From positions 29,276 to 93,275 of the forward strand of contig WTGB01000085.1 in assembly GCA_011523735.1 (NCBI GenBank): a DNA stretch of 64,000 nt, written 5' to 3'. The notes under the pieces are model-generated. The model searched no databases. It was given only the letters and a program-made list of their open reading frames with translations, and had not been told where the DNA came from. This DNA comes from Chloroflexota bacterium (lineage in GTDB: Bacteria > Chloroflexota > Anaerolineae > Aggregatilineales > Phototrophicaceae). This document shows, one piece after another, positions 25,965 to 34,480 of the stretch. The position numbers and the translations under genes were made by a program. The stretch's first letter is position 1. Each line of letters begins with the position of its first letter.

Positions 25965-26033
25965 AGTTCACTCCTGGGTTTTTCAGTCCCGTTCTCTTAG
26001 ACGATGATTGTGCCCGGTCACCGCCGCCGCGAG

Positions 26034-27386
26034 CTAGCAACAGTTGCCTTCCGGTACGCGCGGCGCCAGCGCAATCTCCCCGAGAGAAACCAGTTGCGGT
26101 CCCAGGTTGACTGGATCACAGCAGATATCGCCATTGGCATAATCCGTGACGCACACGCCCGTCTCCGGCAGATTCAATTGCACATCGCGGGCCGCTTCCC
26201 AATCGCCGCAGAGCGCCGCTGTCACGGACCGCGCTTGCTCATAACCAGTGGCCAGCAAGAAGGTCGGCGCCCGTCCGTAGCTCTTCATGCCGATGATGTA
26301 GAAATCCTTCTCCGGCTGCCGCAACTCCGCTTCGCCATGGGGCCGCACGGTCCCGCAGCTGTGCAGATTCGGGTCAATCAGCGGCGCCAGCGCGCGGCTG
26401 CTTTCCACCGCCGGATCGAGGTTCAGCCGCAGCTCTCCCAACATCGCCAAGTCAGGTCGCGCCCCGGTGCAAGCAATGATTTCATCGGCGTAGACGCTGC
26501 TTTCGACGCCATTCTTATCACCGATCACCCGCAGCCCGTCGCCCGGGGCCACAACTCGTCCGATGCGGAAAGGCGCCGCAATCTCTAATGCGCCGGCCTC
26601 GACGGCGGCCTTGATCCGCAAGCCCAGTTGACCGCGGGCTTTTAAGGCGTCATTCTCGCCGCCGCCATAGACCTTCCGCAAATTGTCCCCGCGCATCACC
26701 CAGACGATCTCCGTTGCCGGTTCTTCGGTTCTCAAGCTCATCAAGTCAAGCAGGCAGTTGATGGCGGAATGTCCGCTGCCGACCACCATCACGCGCCGCC
26801 CGGCATAACGGGGGCGGTCAGACCCTTTGACATCCGGCATCCCGTAGGCGATGCGCCCGCTTAGGTGGATCTCGCCGAGGGCTGGCAGTCCATTGGCGCC
26901 CAGGGGATTCAGCTTGCGCCAGGTACCCGAGGCGTCAATCACCGCGCGGGCCTCAACCAGCGACTCCTCGCCGTCCGCCGTAAGCGTATGCAGTTGAAAT
27001 GCCGCCTGAGCGCGCCCGCTATCCTTCACTTTGTCGCGGTGACGCCGGCTGACAGCGGTTACGCGCGCGCCTGTGCGAATCACCGCGCGCATCGCCGGCA
27101 ATTCAGCCAGGGGACGCAGGTAGCTTTCGTAGAGTTCCGCGCCATTGGGCAACTCATCGGCGGGCGGCATCAGCCAGCCGGTGCCTTCCAACAGCCGGAC
27201 CGAGGCGCTGTCCACGTTGAATTGCCAGGGCGAGAACATGCGCACATGCCCCCAGTCCAGCACGCTGGCGCCGACCGTTTCGCCCGCTTCAAAGAGCGCC
27301 ACGTTTTGACGCCGCTCCAGCAGATGGGCCGCCGCCGCCAAACCAACAGGTCCCCCGCCAATTATCGCCACCGGCAACTGCGTCAT
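26034..27386 (-). CDS. FAD-dependent oxidoreductase with Cys-rich C-terminus
   Basis: About 450 residues. FAD-binding motif IIGGGPVGLAAAAHLLE is at the very N-terminus, and a second Rossmann motif for NAD(P)H is VMVVGSGHSAINCL (about 210). The layout matches two-dinucleotide-binding flavoproteins such as flavin-containing monooxygenases and the ArsO-type proteins of arsenic loci. A distinctive C-terminal tail has a CVTDYANGDICCDP stretch and ends in NCC, suggesting a metal or thiol site. ATG 27386 has GAAGGGAA upstream; the ORF-track extension to 27500 looks non-coding. No other ars gene is adjacent, so the arsenic link is only a hint. Confidence 0.8.
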   Translation of the reverse strand: MTQLPVAIIGGGPVGLAAAAHLLERRQNVALFEAGETVGASVLDWGHVRMFSPWQFNVDSASVRLLEGTGWLMPPADELPNGAELYESYLRPLAELPAMRAVIRTGARVTAVSRRHRDKVKDSGRAQAAFQLHTLTADGEESLVEARAVIDASGTWRKLNPLGANGLPALGEIHLSGRIAYGMPDVKGSDRPRYAGRRVMVVGSGHSAINCLLDLMSLRTEEPATEIVWVMRGDNLRKVYGGGENDALKARGQLGLRIKAAVEAGALEIAAPFRIGRVVAPGDGLRVIGDKNGVESSVYADEIIACTGARPDLAMLGELRLNLDPAVESSRALAPLIDPNLHSCGTVRPHGEAELRQPEKDFYIIGMKSYGRAPTFLLATGYEQARSVTAALCGDWEAARDVQLNLPETGVCVTDYANGDICCDPVNLGPQLVSLGEIALAPRVPEGNCC

Positions 27387-27619
27387 AGCTTCATTCCCTT
27401 CCCGTTCTTGCGCTTTGCGAGTAATAACACTGATGTCTTGAGTTGCTTGAAGTCTTACTTCGCGTCCAGCATCATCTGCCGGGCTTGTCGGAAATTCCAT
27501 TAGCAGCGCCGGTAAATGATCCCGCGATATAGATCGCTGACAGCCATAGGTCTCGGCAAGAGAAGCCAGAGATGCTTTGCCATTGTCTGCGTCCTGTCAA
27601 GGTCATGTCACTCCGATGC

Positions 27620-27669
27620 AAAGGACAGAAAAGGACTAGAAAGGACAAAAAAGGAGCACAAAAGTACAC
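27620..27669. repeat. Five 10-bp phased AAAGGAC-like repeats
   Basis: Units begin at 27620, 27630, 27640, 27650 and 27660, reading AAAGGACAGA, AAAGGACTAG, AAAGGACAAA, AAAGGAGCAC and AAAAGTACAC. The spacing equals about one helical turn, so the array should be bent or bind a protein cooperatively along one face. Confidence 0.7.
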
Positions 27670-27943
27670 CATTGGCATACATAAAGGACAGCTTTTTATA
27701 TAAACAAAAAACTTACAGCTCAATCTATATCTATACAGTATGGATACAGCGACATTTTGGAGACTGAACAATGGATTTTGAGCAGTAAAGGTTTGTATCT
27801 GGGTTGGTAAGGGCATGTTTTCGGGTTAGATTTTGGATGGGCGATTTGGGGTTCATAGTGACAGGGTAGCAGAAATCGGAGTGGCATAGGCGACTGTATG
27901 TTCTCGTATTGGAGAATTCAAACTATTCGAATTCAGCACAGAA

Positions 27944-28148
27944 GCGGGCTAGCCAAGGGGGCGTCCGAACCGAAGTTCATCTGTAAAGTGGGCGAGCCAA
28001 GGGTCGCGTAGACAGTCACCAGGCCGCCGGTTGCGTGGTGAGCTAAACCGGGTGAATGCGTATTAGATTTGCGGGCGACTCACAGGGGGCGCGTGGGTCG
28101 CGTAGACACCCACTAGGCCGCCGACACAGCTCGTCAGTTGCCCCTGCA
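27944..28148. repeat. Cluster of dispersed GGGTCGCGTAGACA-type repeats
   Basis: Two near copies of GGGTCGCGTAGACAnnCAC(C/T)AGGCCGCCG lie at 28001-28029 and 28095-28123, 94 bp apart. A related GGGCnAGCCAAGGG occurs at 27944 and 27989. The cluster ends with TTGCCCCTGCA, similar to the right end of the 74/76-bp elements. The inverse orientation of the same core occurs at 50263-50310. Confidence 0.6.
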
Positions 28149-28177
28149 ATGTTTCTTTCGTGATTGGGGGAGGTAAG

Positions 28178-30124
28178 TCAGTAGCCCAGTTTCAAGGCTA
28201 CTTCGTCCAAACTTTCCGTCGGACCGATCAGCGTCAATTCATCGCCCAGGTGCAAATTTGTATAGCCATGCGGCACAATGGCATGGCCGCGCCGCACAAT
28301 CGCCATCACCAGCACATCATCGGGCAAGATCAATTCGCGCAGATGCAAGCCATCGACGCTCGGATCGGTGATTGTCACCTGTGTCACATCGTGATCGGGG
28401 TCATCTTCAAAGACCATTGCCGCCAACTGTGGCGCCCGCACAAAATTATCTAGCAGATGCACCATGGCATTGGTGGGATCCAGCACGTGCACGCCCAGTT
28501 CGCGGAAGTCCTCCAGCAAGTTGTAGGTATTGAGCCGGGCGATCTGCCGCGTGATGCCGAAGTCCTCATAGAAGATCTGACAGAGCTTCAAGCTCTCGGC
28601 ATCGTCCGGCAGCATCGTCACCGCGACCTCGGTCTTAGGTTCAATGATCTTGCCGATTTCCTCAGCCGATACCGCCGGCAGCCAATGTTCATGCCGCAAG
28701 CCGTCGCTGGCCGGGGCATTGGACACATGACTTTGATCCACATCTACCAGCTTCACGCGCCAGCCATGCGCCAGCAAGCGCTCCGCCAGTTGACGCGACT
28801 GATTCTCTATGCCCACGATAACCGCGTCTAGCACCTCGTCATCCTGGATATCTTTGGGCAGGTGGGATTCGCCCACCAGACGGATGGCGAACTTGAAGAA
28901 GGGCGGTCCGACCAGTTGGCTGATGACGATCACCGCCACCATCAATGTCGTGAAGTCATTGCCCAACTCGGGGAACTCATTGGCGACATCTTTCGCCAAA
29001 CCCAAACCCACACCGGCCTGCGTGATATAAGCCATCCAGGTCAGTCGATTGAATTGGGTTGGATCGCCCGCCACCGCACCGCCAATATATCCGCCGATGA
29101 AAAGCGCCAGCAAGCGGGCGAGGAATATCGCGACCGTGATCGGCAGCAGGAGCATCACGATCCCGATATCGAGGGAACCGCCAATCAGCGTGAAGAAGAT
29201 GACAAAAATCGGCATCTCGACCTGGTGCAGCAGGTGTCGCAATTCGCTCCGGTATGGCGAGCGGTTAGTCAGCCAGAAGCTCGCGACCAGGCAGATCAGC
29301 AGCGGCTCAAACAGCAATTTCACGGGCAGATTGTCATAGCTCCAATCTCGTATCTCGCCGGCGAAGAAAAAGACCAGGTAGCCGATAAGCAGCAAGAGCG
29401 GAATCTTCAACCAGTCTTCCCAATGGTTGCGCAAGACCAGCGCCATCACCTGGGCGACCAATATGCCCAGCCCGATAGAAGCCAGGACCTCGAAAGAAAC
29501 CAGCAGGATGAAACCGACATCGAAGCTTCTGTCCGTGAGCAGGGTGGCCGCGATAGAGGTGCTCAGCGCGAATAGCACGACGATCAAGACATCCTTAACC
29601 AGTGTCACGCCCAGCACAGTCTTGGTAAATGGTCCGCGCGCCCGCATTTCGTTGATGATGGCGATCGCCGATGACGGGGAGCGCGCCGCCAAGATCGTTC
29701 CGCCGAGCAGGGCGGCCGCGATCCGCCCAGCCGGGCTTAAATCGCGCATGAACGGGATGTGATCCGCGAGCAGCAGGATAGCGGCCCCGCAGACAATGTA
29801 GACGGCGACGATCTGCGTCACCGTATTCCAGCCGATGCTGCGATAGCGCCCGCGCAGTTCATCCAGCGCCATCTCGCTGCCGGCGGCGAAGGCGATGAAA
29901 GCCAGGGCGGTCTCGTCCAGGAAGCGCAAAGCCTCGACATCCAGGGTCGCGATAAATTGAAAGATGAAAGGACCGGCCAGGATCCCAGCAACCAGGTAGC
30001 CGGTGATCAGCGGCAGGTGAAACAGCGTGGCCAGCCGTCCAATCTGAAATGCCGCCAAGGCGATGAAGAGAAAACTCGCCAGCGAAACTCCGACGAAGTT
30101 GATGTCCACAGAGCCCACCTTCAA
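28178..30124 (-). CDS. Cation:proton antiporter (CPA2) with TrkA-N/TrkA-C domains
   Basis: A 648-residue KefB/KefC-like protein. Residues about 1-400 form some twelve transmembrane helices, including the LATLFHLPLITGYLVAGILAGP segment and the IAAALLGGTILAARSPSSAIAI region. A Rossmann-type regulatory domain follows (about 415-540, DAVIVGIENQSRQLAERLLAHGWRVKLVDVD), with a TrkA-C domain at the end (about 560-648). The nucleotide-binding glycine motif is degenerate. The protein exchanges Na+ or K+ for H+. The ORF-track start is TTG 30124; a GTG at 30109 has GAAGGTGG upstream and may be the true start. An extended -10 lies at 30165-30173. Confidence 0.92.
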   Translation of the reverse strand: MKVGSVDINFVGVSLASFLFIALAAFQIGRLATLFHLPLITGYLVAGILAGPFIFQFIATLDVEALRFLDETALAFIAFAAGSEMALDELRGRYRSIGWNTVTQIVAVYIVCGAAILLLADHIPFMRDLSPAGRIAAALLGGTILAARSPSSAIAIINEMRARGPFTKTVLGVTLVKDVLIVVLFALSTSIAATLLTDRSFDVGFILLVSFEVLASIGLGILVAQVMALVLRNHWEDWLKIPLLLLIGYLVFFFAGEIRDWSYDNLPVKLLFEPLLICLVASFWLTNRSPYRSELRHLLHQVEMPIFVIFFTLIGGSLDIGIVMLLLPITVAIFLARLLALFIGGYIGGAVAGDPTQFNRLTWMAYITQAGVGLGLAKDVANEFPELGNDFTTLMVAVIVISQLVGPPFFKFAIRLVGESHLPKDIQDDEVLDAVIVGIENQSRQLAERLLAHGWRVKLVDVDQSHVSNAPASDGLRHEHWLPAVSAEEIGKIIEPKTEVAVTMLPDDAESLKLCQIFYEDFGITRQIARLNTYNLLEDFRELGVHVLDPTNAMVHLLDNFVRAPQLAAMVFEDDPDHDVTQVTITDPSVDGLHLRELILPDDVLVMAIVRRGHAIVPHGYTNLHLGDELTLIGPTESLDEVALKLGY

Positions 30125-30144
30125 TGGTGTGTCACGAAACTTGC

Positions 30145-30173
30145 GCCCTGAAGGGCAGGGCGTATTTTAGCAA
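30145..30173 (-). promoter_or_regulatory. Extended -10 promoter and 5' hairpin of the antiporter gene
   Basis: On the minus strand TGCTAAAAT (30173-30165) is an extended -10. The first transcribed bases would include CGCCCT-GCCCTTC-AGGGCG (30163-30145), a 6-bp stem placed about 20-35 nt before the start codon. Confidence 0.45.
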
Positions 30174-30182
30174 CTGCCTGCT

Positions 30183-30203
30183 ATCTGTATAGTCTGTACA
30201 GAT
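30183..30203. promoter_or_regulatory. 21-bp imperfect palindrome, candidate operator
   Basis: ATCTGTATAGTCTGTACAGAT has matching ATCTGT/ACAGAT ends and lies just upstream of the antiporter -10 and 18 bp after the decarboxylase stop codon. Its size suits a dimeric repressor. No regulator gene is adjacent. Confidence 0.4.
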
Positions 30204-30221
30204 GGCGCGTTTGGCGGCGGC

Positions 30222-31688
30222 TTATTCGGCTGCGTCTTGGAGTTGCGTCTCCAACTCCGCCGCCAGCCGCCCCATGATCTGAACAGTTTGCCGCAAATCG
30301 GATGCCGTCGTGCGCGGATTGTTCGTGACCAGGCGCATGACCGTTTTCCCACCCAGCTTGGTGGTTGAAGCGAAGGCGAATCCATTCGCGGCCATGGCGC
30401 CCTGCAACTCATCCGTCACGCAGTTTGCCAGCGCTTCATCGCCATCAGCCGGCTTGTAACGGAAGGTCACAATCGCCATCTGCGCCGGCGTGACGATTTC
30501 CCAGTTTCCCGCGTCTCGCAAGAGCGATTCCGCCAATTCCGCCAGTTCAAATCCCCGTTCAATCGCCCGCCGCATAGCACGCAAGCCAAATACTTTCAGG
30601 CTCATCCAAAATTTCAAGGCGCGGAAATAACGCGTTAATTGAATGCCTTGATACATGAAGTTCAATTCTTCGCCAACTTCTTCTTTGCTGTGCGCTTCGG
30701 CATCAGTGAGAAAATGGGCTGTTTCCTTGAAGGTAGCGCTTAGCCAATGACGATCGCGCACCAGCAGAACGCTGCACTCAACCGGTTGGAACATCCATTT
30801 ATGCGCGTCCCAAGTCAGTGAATGCGCGCGTTCAATGCCAGCCAGCGCTTGTTTTCTATATTGCGTCAAGCAGGCGGACGCGCCATAAGCGCCATCGACA
30901 TGCAGCCAAAGATCCTCCCGCTCACACAGATCCGCCAGGTCATTCAGGGGATCCACCGCGCCGGAGTTGGTCGTGCCCGCGGTCGCGGCAACACAAAACG
31001 GTCTGCGTCCCGCCGCTCTGTCCTCCGCTATCGCCCGTTCGAGATCCGCCACTGGGAGCCGGAAATCCTCGTCAGTCTGGATTTCTCGCAGTTGTTCCGG
31101 CGCGAAACCGAGGATGCGCAAGCCGCGTGCAATGACGAAGTGCGCCTGATCTGAGCAGTAAGCGACGGCATCGCGCATATCGCCTCTCAACTGGATCTGC
31201 CGCGCCACCGCCAATCCCGTAAGATTCGCCACTGAACCGCCGCTAACAAACAAACCGCCCGCCTCTTCCGGCATGCCGCATAGCTGGCGCAGCCAATTGA
31301 TGGCCAGCCTTTCGACTACCGCCGCGCCGGTCCCAAGCGGGTATAAGGCGTTGAAAATGTTGTAGCCGGAAGCCAACGCATCCGCCATAGCGCCAACGAA
31401 GTTGCTGGAGGATGGAATATAGGCGAAGAAGCGCGGATGATCCAGGTGATCGATAGTTGTCAGCACCTGTCGCTCAAACTGTTCCAACACGTCTTGCCAA
31501 TCCGTTCCATCCTCTGGGAGGGGCTCGTCCAGGATTTCCTCGAATGTCGCGTGATCCAGCGCTCGCGTCACCGGAAATTGGGCTTGCGCCCCAGTATAAT
31601 CCACTAGCATGTCAATGATGCGGTAGCCCATTTCACGCATATCATTAGCGCTGAGCTTTAGCTGGTCTCGAGGATTGGTGTTTCGCAT
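30222..31688 (-). CDS. PLP-dependent group II decarboxylase, second copy
   Basis: A 488-residue enzyme of the aromatic-L-amino-acid/tyrosine/glutamate decarboxylase family. The PLP lysine is in LTWDAHKWMFQP (about 294). Other signatures are DHPRFFAYIPSSSNF, LFVSGGSVANLTGLAVAR and LWLHVDGAYGA. The start has AGAGGATC upstream. It lies 41 nt after a paralogue of nearly equal length that shares most of these segments, so it arose by tandem duplication. It makes an amine from an amino acid; aromatic substrates fit the family, but the substrate is not proven. Confidence 0.9.
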   Translation of the reverse strand: MRNTNPRDQLKLSANDMREMGYRIIDMLVDYTGAQAQFPVTRALDHATFEEILDEPLPEDGTDWQDVLEQFERQVLTTIDHLDHPRFFAYIPSSSNFVGAMADALASGYNIFNALYPLGTGAAVVERLAINWLRQLCGMPEEAGGLFVSGGSVANLTGLAVARQIQLRGDMRDAVAYCSDQAHFVIARGLRILGFAPEQLREIQTDEDFRLPVADLERAIAEDRAAGRRPFCVAATAGTTNSGAVDPLNDLADLCEREDLWLHVDGAYGASACLTQYRKQALAGIERAHSLTWDAHKWMFQPVECSVLLVRDRHWLSATFKETAHFLTDAEAHSKEEVGEELNFMYQGIQLTRYFRALKFWMSLKVFGLRAMRRAIERGFELAELAESLLRDAGNWEIVTPAQMAIVTFRYKPADGDEALANCVTDELQGAMAANGFAFASTTKLGGKTVMRLVTNNPRTTASDLRQTVQIMGRLAAELETQLQDAAE

Positions 31689-31729
31689 GTTAGATCCTCT
31701 CGAATTTAATGCGCGGCATTCAAGTAATG

Positions 31730-33157
31730 TTAATAGATATCTTCCAATTTTGCCGCTAGTTGCCCCATTACAGCGATAGTCTCTTTAAGATCTTCCGGTG
31801 TAGTGCGGGGATTGTTGCAGCACATCCGCAACACTGTCTTCTCGCGCAATTGCGTGCCCGAAGCGAAGGCGTAGCCATCTTCCAGCAGCGCGCCTACCAG
31901 GTCATGCGTAACTTGATTCGCCAGCGCCTCATCGCCGTCAGCGGGTCTATAGCGGAAGGTGACGATAGCCATCTGCGCGGACGTCACAATCTCCCAACAG
32001 CCCGCGTCGCGCAGCAGCGCCTCCGCCAGTTCCGCATTCTCGAAGCCCGCTTGGATCGCTTGGCTGATGGCGTCCAGACCGAAAACCTTGAACGTCATCC
32101 ACAGTTTCAGCGCGCGGAACTGCCGCGTCAGTTGCAGTCCCTGATACATGAAGTTGATTTCTTCGCCGGTCTGCTCAATGTCTTTCAGGTATTCGCCTTG
32201 TTCCTTGAAGGTCTCGGCCAGCCAGCGCCGCTCGCGGACTAGCAGGACTCCGCATTCGATCGGCTGAAACAGCCACTTGTGCGCGTCCAGCGCCAGGGAA
32301 TCAACCCGCTCCAAGCCGCGCAGCGCTTGCTTGCCTCGTTCGCAGAGCATGGCTGGCGCGCCGTAAGCGCCGTCGACATGCAGCCAGAGCTTCTCCTCCA
32401 GGCACAGATCGGCCAGTTCCGCGAGCGGATCGATCGCGCCAGTATTGGTCGTGCCAGCCGTCGCGATGACGCAGAATGGTCTCCGTCCCGCCGCGCGATC
32501 GGACCTAATCGCAGCGCGCAAATCGGCCAGGGAGAGCCGGAAACGTTCATCGCTCGGGATCACCCGCAGTTGCCCCGGGGCGAAACCCAGCAGCCGCATT
32601 CCGCGTGAAATCGCGAAATGACTTTGGTCCGAGCAGTAGGCGATGGCGCCGGTCATCTCGCCTGCCAGGCGCACCTGCCGCGCCACCGCCAAACCGGTCA
32701 GATTCGCAACCGAGCCGCCACTGAGGAAACTGCCGCCGGCACTCTCAGGCAAGCCAAATATCTGCCGCAACCAATCCACCGTCAGGCGCTCGACCTGAGC
32801 CGCGCCCGCGCCCTGCAGCCAGACTGCGTTGAAGATGTTATAGCCCGCCGCCAGCGCATCCGCCATCACACCGGCGAAATTGTTCGCCAGCGGTATATAG
32901 GCGAAGAAGCGCGGATGATCGACATGATTGGTCGGCGCGACCACCTGCCGCTCAAACTGCTCCAATACTTCGCGCCAGGGCAGTCCCTCTTTCGGCAGCG
33001 GCTCATGCAGGATGGCCTCCAGCGCCTCATGATCCAGCTCGCCCACCACCGGTCTGTTCGCACGTTCGTCATAATAATCGATGAGCCGGTCGATAACTTC
33101 GTAGCCGAATCGCCGCATCTCATCGCGGCTGAACGCAAGCGCATCTCTCTCACCCAT
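31730..33157 (-). CDS. PLP-dependent group II decarboxylase, first copy
   Basis: A 475-residue paralogue of the following gene. The PLP lysine lies in LALDAHKWLFQP, and SFLSGGSVANLTGLAVARQV and LWLHVDGAYGAPAM are intact, so it should be active. I prefer ATG 33157 with GGGGACAGG upstream; the ORF track uses a TTG two codons earlier. It begins 16 nt after the end of the TSUP permease gene on the same strand, so permease, first copy and second copy form one transcript. Confidence 0.9.
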   Translation of the reverse strand: MGERDALAFSRDEMRRFGYEVIDRLIDYYDERANRPVVGELDHEALEAILHEPLPKEGLPWREVLEQFERQVVAPTNHVDHPRFFAYIPLANNFAGVMADALAAGYNIFNAVWLQGAGAAQVERLTVDWLRQIFGLPESAGGSFLSGGSVANLTGLAVARQVRLAGEMTGAIAYCSDQSHFAISRGMRLLGFAPGQLRVIPSDERFRLSLADLRAAIRSDRAAGRRPFCVIATAGTTNTGAIDPLAELADLCLEEKLWLHVDGAYGAPAMLCERGKQALRGLERVDSLALDAHKWLFQPIECGVLLVRERRWLAETFKEQGEYLKDIEQTGEEINFMYQGLQLTRQFRALKLWMTFKVFGLDAISQAIQAGFENAELAEALLRDAGCWEIVTSAQMAIVTFRYRPADGDEALANQVTHDLVGALLEDGYAFASGTQLREKTVLRMCCNNPRTTPEDLKETIAVMGQLAAKLEDIY

Positions 33158-33173
33158 CAGCAACCTGTCCCCA

Positions 33174-33908
33174 CTAGATTATCGCGTTGAGGGCGATCAG
33201 CAGCAGAACGCCCAGCGCGGCTTTGTTCAGCAGCGGCTTGGAGAAGCGATCGCCGACCCGTACGCCGATCGTCGTGCCGAGATAGATTACCGGCGCCAAA
33301 GCAAGCGCCAGCAAGAGGACATCGGCGCTCATCGTCCGCGATAAAAACAGCAGCAGGGCTACTTGCACCGGCGCGTTCAGCAAGAAAAGCGTCATGGTGA
33401 AAGCGCGGGCCTGCCTTGCGCTGAAAGCGCGTGTTGTCATCCACAGCACCAAGGGCGGACCGCCCATCGCCACTAATCCCTGCAATAAGCCGCTGAGACA
33501 GAAGGTCGCGATGGAAACGGCAGCTGGCAAGTCACGTACGGTCCCGCTTCGCGCGAATCCGCGCAGGAGCGCGCCCAGCAAAACGCCCAGCCCGACCAGG
33601 CGCTTCATGTCTTCCGCGGCCAGGCTCTCAACAGAAAGCAGGAGCAGTACGCCAATCGGCAGGGTGAGATATCGCAGAGCGGCGGCCAGTTTGATATCGC
33701 CCCAAGGGATATGCGCCCGCAACTGCCAGGCGCCAAACAGCACCTGAATGCCGATCGCCAATGTCGTCAGCGCCACCGCCTGCGACAAGCTGAAACCGGC
33801 TTCCACCAGCAGCGGCACCGCGATCATGCCCAAGGCGAAGCCTATCGCGCCCTGCACAACGCTGCCAAAAAACATGATGAGGCCTGCGGCTATTAACAAC
33901 ATGACCAT
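33174..33908 (-). CDS. TSUP (TauE/SafE) family membrane transporter
   Basis: About 244 residues with eight or so hydrophobic helices in two similar halves, as in the sulfite/organosulfonate exporter family TauE/SafE. The first helix begins LLIAAGLIMFFGSVVQGAIGFALGM. The family moves small anions, often sulfur compounds, but other substrates are known. It precedes two amino-acid decarboxylases, so export of an acid or amine-related product is possible though unusual for TSUP. The start is uncertain: ATG 33908 fits the family best, while the ORF track uses TTG 33965. Confidence 0.82.
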   Translation of the reverse strand: MVMLLIAAGLIMFFGSVVQGAIGFALGMIAVPLLVEAGFSLSQAVALTTLAIGIQVLFGAWQLRAHIPWGDIKLAAALRYLTLPIGVLLLLSVESLAAEDMKRLVGLGVLLGALLRGFARSGTVRDLPAAVSIATFCLSGLLQGLVAMGGPPLVLWMTTRAFSARQARAFTMTLFLLNAPVQVALLLFLSRTMSADVLLLALALAPVIYLGTTIGVRVGDRFSKPLLNKAALGVLLLIALNAII

Positions 33909-34114
33909 CGCCAGTTCAGCCCGATTTGCAGAGCGCAGTGTCACATACTCTTGGGCTTTCGACAAGTATCGCCGCCTTCGCGCCGCCTATGCAAAGCCGG
34001 CTTAGCGCGCCTTTTCTCCTGTCCGTGCGTATAAAAAGCAGAGCCGGCAGGCGCCAGCCAAATGTCAGAAACGTGTAAATTTTCTCGGCGGCTGAGGCAG
34101 GCTGAATATTTCCT

Positions 34115-34123
34115 TGCTACAAT
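34115..34123 (+). promoter_or_regulatory. Extended -10 promoter of the small acidic protein gene
   Basis: TGCTACAAT, with initiation expected near 34130, gives a leader of about 60 nt before ATG 34190. Confidence 0.45.
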
Positions 34124-34189
34124 CGAAGGCATCCAAGATGAAAGGAGCCGGGTCAAACAGTCGTACCGCGGCTGCTTCGCCCAAGAGAT

Positions 34190-34420
34190 ATGGACAACAG
34201 AGCCATCGCGGAATTGACGGTAAGTGAACTGGAGGAATTGATCAAACGCACAGTCAAGGATTCGGTCGCCGAGGTCATGCTGGAATTCGCCATGGAAGCC
34301 GATGTGGAAGCGCAAATGGTCTACGAAGCCGAAATCAACGATATGCTGCGCGGAGAAATGAAAGGCTACAGGGCATTTCAGCCGAATTCGTCCATCTCAG
34401 GTCCTAACGTGGACGACTAG
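34190..34420 (+). CDS. Small acidic protein, unknown
   Basis: A 76-residue protein with the N-terminal pattern IAELTVSELEELIKRTVKDSV, a helix seen in many short bacterial proteins including some antitoxin N-termini, then EVMLEFAMEADVEAQMVYEAEINDML. The end is Pro/Ser-rich. It has its own extended -10 promoter and only a weak ribosome-binding site. No toxin gene is adjacent, so a toxin-antitoxin role is not supported. I do not recognise the family. Confidence 0.55.
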   Translation: MDNRAIAELTVSELEELIKRTVKDSVAEVMLEFAMEADVEAQMVYEAEINDMLRGEMKGYRAFQPNSSISGPNVDD

Positions 34421-34480
34421 GCGAGGCGCTTGGCGAAATCGGAGACTCAACCGAAAAACAGTTGAAACGAGAGAACAGCC

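Larger units (their letters stand above)
27387..28177. other. AT-rich non-coding island with repeats
   Basis: About 790 bases without a convincing gene. The part from about 27,500 to 27,950 is markedly AT-richer than its surroundings. It contains five consecutive A-tract units at exactly 10-bp spacing (27620-27669), a further AAAGGAC at 27683, the run TTTTTATATAAACAAAAAA, and two GAATTC palindromes 15 bp apart (near 27914 and 27929). The right part (27944-28148) carries copies of the dispersed GGGTCGCG repeat. The short ORFs in the track (27472-27816 minus, 27516-27767 plus) lack ribosome-binding sites and protein-like composition. Confidence 0.6.

Noticed and set aside
25008-26000. 330-residue plus-strand ORF
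   Set aside because: Antisense to the C26 and DinB genes, both with clear motifs and a ribosome-binding site before the DinB start.
28001-28123. CRISPR array
   Set aside because: Only two copies of the repeat, spacing 94 bp, internal differences and no cas genes.
34190-34420. Antitoxin of a toxin-antitoxin pair
   Set aside because: The short acidic protein has an antitoxin-like N-terminal helix but no partner gene on either side.
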